Origin: Bacteroidaceae bacterium
GTDB taxonomy: Bacteria; Bacteroidota; Bacteroidia; Bacteroidales; Bacteroidaceae
Assembly (NCBI GenBank): GCA_028707655.1
Contig: JAQWAN010000002.1
Span: 1-25,661, forward strand
DNA: 25,661 nucleotides
Direction of reading: 5' to 3'
The stretch's first letter is position 1. Each line of letters opens with the position of its first letter. Shown here piece by piece: positions 24,292-25,661 of this stretch. A model generated the notes under the pieces. The model was not told the DNA's origin, searched no databases, and saw only the letters and a list, made by a program, of their open reading frames with translations. The position numbers and the translations under genes are program-made.

Positions 24292-25086
24292 ATGAAACAA
24301 TACATCGACTTACTACAAGAAGTGATGAACGAGGGCCATTTTAAAGGAGACCGAACAGGAACAGGAACAAAAAGTATCTTTGGCTATCAAATGAAATTTG
24401 ACCTTAGCGAAGGCTTTCCCTGCTTAACCACTAAAAAGCTCCATTTAAAATCGATTATACATGAACTATTATGGTTCCTGAAGGGGGATACCAATATAAA
24501 ATACCTACAGGATAATAATGTACGGATCTGGAATGAATGGGCAGATGAGAAGGGCGATTTAGGACATATCTACGGCTATCAATGGCGCTCTTGGCCCGAT
24601 TATAAGGGAGGACATATTGACCAAATAAAAGAGGTGATTGAGACCATTAAATCCAACCCCAATTCAAGAAGGATGCTTGTTTGCACTTGGAACGTAGCCG
24701 ATTTACCAACAATGAAACTACCACCTTGCCATATACTCTTTCAGTTTTATGTGGTAGATGGTACACTTAGTCTGCAACTATATCAACGTAGTGCGGATAT
24801 CTTTTTAGGGGTTCCATTTAATATTGCTTCTTATGCACTACTCTTACAGATTGTAGCACAGGTTACTGGTTTAAAGGCTGGTACGTTTGTACATACCTTG
24901 GGAGATGCACATATCTACAACAACCATTTTGAGCAAGTAGAACTACAGCTAACGCGTACACCACGCACCCTGCCAACCCTAGAGATTAATCCGGAGATTA
25001 AATATATCTTCGATTTCAAATATGAAGATTTTAAGCTAACAAACTATAACCCCTACCCGCATATCAAAGGAAAGGTAGCCGTCTAA
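24292..25086 (+). CDS. thyA: thymidylate synthase
   Basis: This 264-aa enzyme (the E. coli ThyA length) converts dUMP to dTMP using methylene-THF and releases dihydrofolate. The active-site Cys146 lies in [11 protein letters not shown]. The phosphate-binding Arg21 (GDRTGTGT) and Arg166 ([14 protein letters not shown]) are in place, as are the Asn in FNIASYALL and the [12 protein letters not shown] segment. The C-terminus PHIKGKVAV is the usual one that closes the active site. FolA, which recycles the dihydrofolate produced, is encoded 27 bp downstream, a common functional pairing. Confidence 0.98.
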   Translation: MKQYIDLLQEVMNEGHFKGDRTGTGTKSIFGYQMKFDLSEGFPCLTTKKLHLKSIIHELLWFLKGDTNIKYLQDNNVRIWNEWADEKGDLGHIYGYQWRSWPDYKGGHIDQIKEVIETIKSNPNSRRMLVCTWNVADLPTMKLPPCHILFQFYVVDGTLSLQLYQRSADIFLGVPFNIASYALLLQIVAQVTGLKAGTFVHTLGDAHIYNNHFEQVELQLTRTPRTLPTLEINPEIKYIFDFKYEDFKLTNYNPYPHIKGKVAV

Positions 25087-25113
25087 TTTATTCACCTAGC
25101 ATACGCATATAAA

Positions 25114-25623
25114 ATGAAAATATCGATTATTGTTGCCATTGCAGAAAACAATGGAATTGGAAAAGGTAATGCATTATTATACTGGTTGCCAAACGATTTG
25201 AAACATTTTAAACAGCTCACTACGGGGCACACAATAATCATGGGAAGAAAAACATTCGACTCACTACCCAAAGGAGCCTTACCCAACCGACGAAATATTG
25301 TGCTCACACATAAAGAGGAGCTGCATATTGCAAATGCAGAGACATTTCTCTCCCTAGAGCAAGCCTTGATGAGCTGCCAAAAAGAGGAAGAGGTATTTAT
25401 TATTGGGGGGGCTAGTGTCTACAAAAAGGCAATGAAAAGTGCAGACACCCTGTATATCACACACATCTATGACTCAGGAAAAGAGGCTACTGTCTTTTTC
25501 CCAACGATAGATAAAGCTATTTGGAAAGAGAACAGTAGAGATGATCGCCAGAAAGATGACAAACATCTCCATGCCTATAGTTTTGTAGAGTATATCAAGA
25601 AAGATAATGATAAAAAACTTTGA
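25114..25623 (+). CDS. folA: dihydrofolate reductase
   Basis: This 169-aa enzyme reduces dihydrofolate to tetrahydrofolate with NADPH. Landmarks: N-terminal IIVAIAENNGIGKGN, catalytic Asp28 in LPNDLKHFK, GRKTFDSLPKGALPNRRNIVLT, the NADPH-binding IIGGASVYKKAM, and LYITHI. One oddity: by alignment to E. coli DHFR, the strongly conserved Trp22 position is Tyr23 here, with a Trp (Trp24) displaced by one residue (ALLYWLPND). It forms an operon with thyA, and its end overlaps the start of another ORF by 17 bp. Confidence 0.95.
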   Translation: MKISIIVAIAENNGIGKGNALLYWLPNDLKHFKQLTTGHTIIMGRKTFDSLPKGALPNRRNIVLTHKEELHIANAETFLSLEQALMSCQKEEEVFIIGGASVYKKAMKSADTLYITHIYDSGKEATVFFPTIDKAIWKENSRDDRQKDDKHLHAYSFVEYIKKDNDKKL

Positions 25624-25661
25624 CTTGGAAAATAGCACGCCTATGCCAGGCTTAAGCTTTT
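25607..25661 (+). CDS. start of a further gene, truncated by the window end
   Basis: An ATG at 25607, overlapping the end of folA in another frame, opens a frame (MIKNFDLENSTPMPGLSF) that runs to the last base. Only 18 codons are visible. The overlap style resembles other pairs here (tatA/tatC, sigma/DUF5056). The product cannot be named and a chance ORF is possible. Confidence 0.4.
   Translation, partial: MIKNFDLENSTPMPGLSF

Overview
The window looks like a chromosomal segment of a Bacteroidales bacterium (phylum Bacteroidota). Three lines of evidence support this. Several genes belong to families I know mainly from that group (DUF4827, DUF4924, DUF6249 and DUF5056 types). The gene neighbourhoods are of Bacteroidales type. 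Upstream of several genes are Bacteroidetes-type promoters (-33 TTTG, about 19-20 bp, -7 TAnnTTTG) rather than E. coli-type ones. Genus cannot be decided from the sequence. By eye the DNA is AT-rich and even in composition. I see no transposase, integrase, tRNA, rRNA, CRISPR array or phage gene.

Layout. 1-944 (+): the 3' end of an alpha/beta hydrolase and a Gph-like HAD phosphatase, closed by a hairpin terminator shared with a convergent gene. 1003-1377 (-): a stand-alone response-regulator receiver domain with its own promoter. 1552-11931 (-): a tightly packed co-directional block, in transcription order rpe, comEC-like, DHH phosphoesterase, DUF4827 lipoprotein, glmM, tatA, tatC and a 1129-aa Dna2-like nuclease-helicase. 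A strong promoter lies just upstream of rpe, with possible internal -7 boxes. 11932-12443: a gene-poor stretch holding a 57-codon ORF, a 22-bp tandem repeat array with a palindromic end, and a strong hairpin terminator. 12444-13037 (-): an ECF sigma factor. 13175-17949 (-): tsaC, a polyprenyl glycosylphosphotransferase, a ClC/CBS protein and fmt, in one operon with a well-matched promoter. 18138-22610 (-): prfC, DUF4924, a LysE-type exporter and a NOL1/NOP2/Sun rRNA methyltransferase. 22775-25661 (+): a DUF6249 membrane protein, a second ECF sigma factor and a DUF5056 membrane protein, then thyA and folA, and the start of an overlapping gene cut by the window edge.

Functionally most of the window is housekeeping: cell-wall precursor supply (GlmM), pentose phosphate metabolism (Rpe), protein export (TatAC), translation (Fmt, TsaC, PrfC, the rRNA methyltransferase) and folate/dTMP metabolism (ThyA, FolA). 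The parts that merit follow-up are the 22-bp repeat array with the neighbouring 57-aa ORF, the DUF6249/ECF sigma/DUF5056 module, the nuclease-helicase in the tat operon, a small ORF ending in UGA across the prfC start, and unusual residues in FolA and the ClC protein. I do not see clear evidence for a wholly new system. The best candidates are the sigma-factor module and the repeat/small-ORF region.
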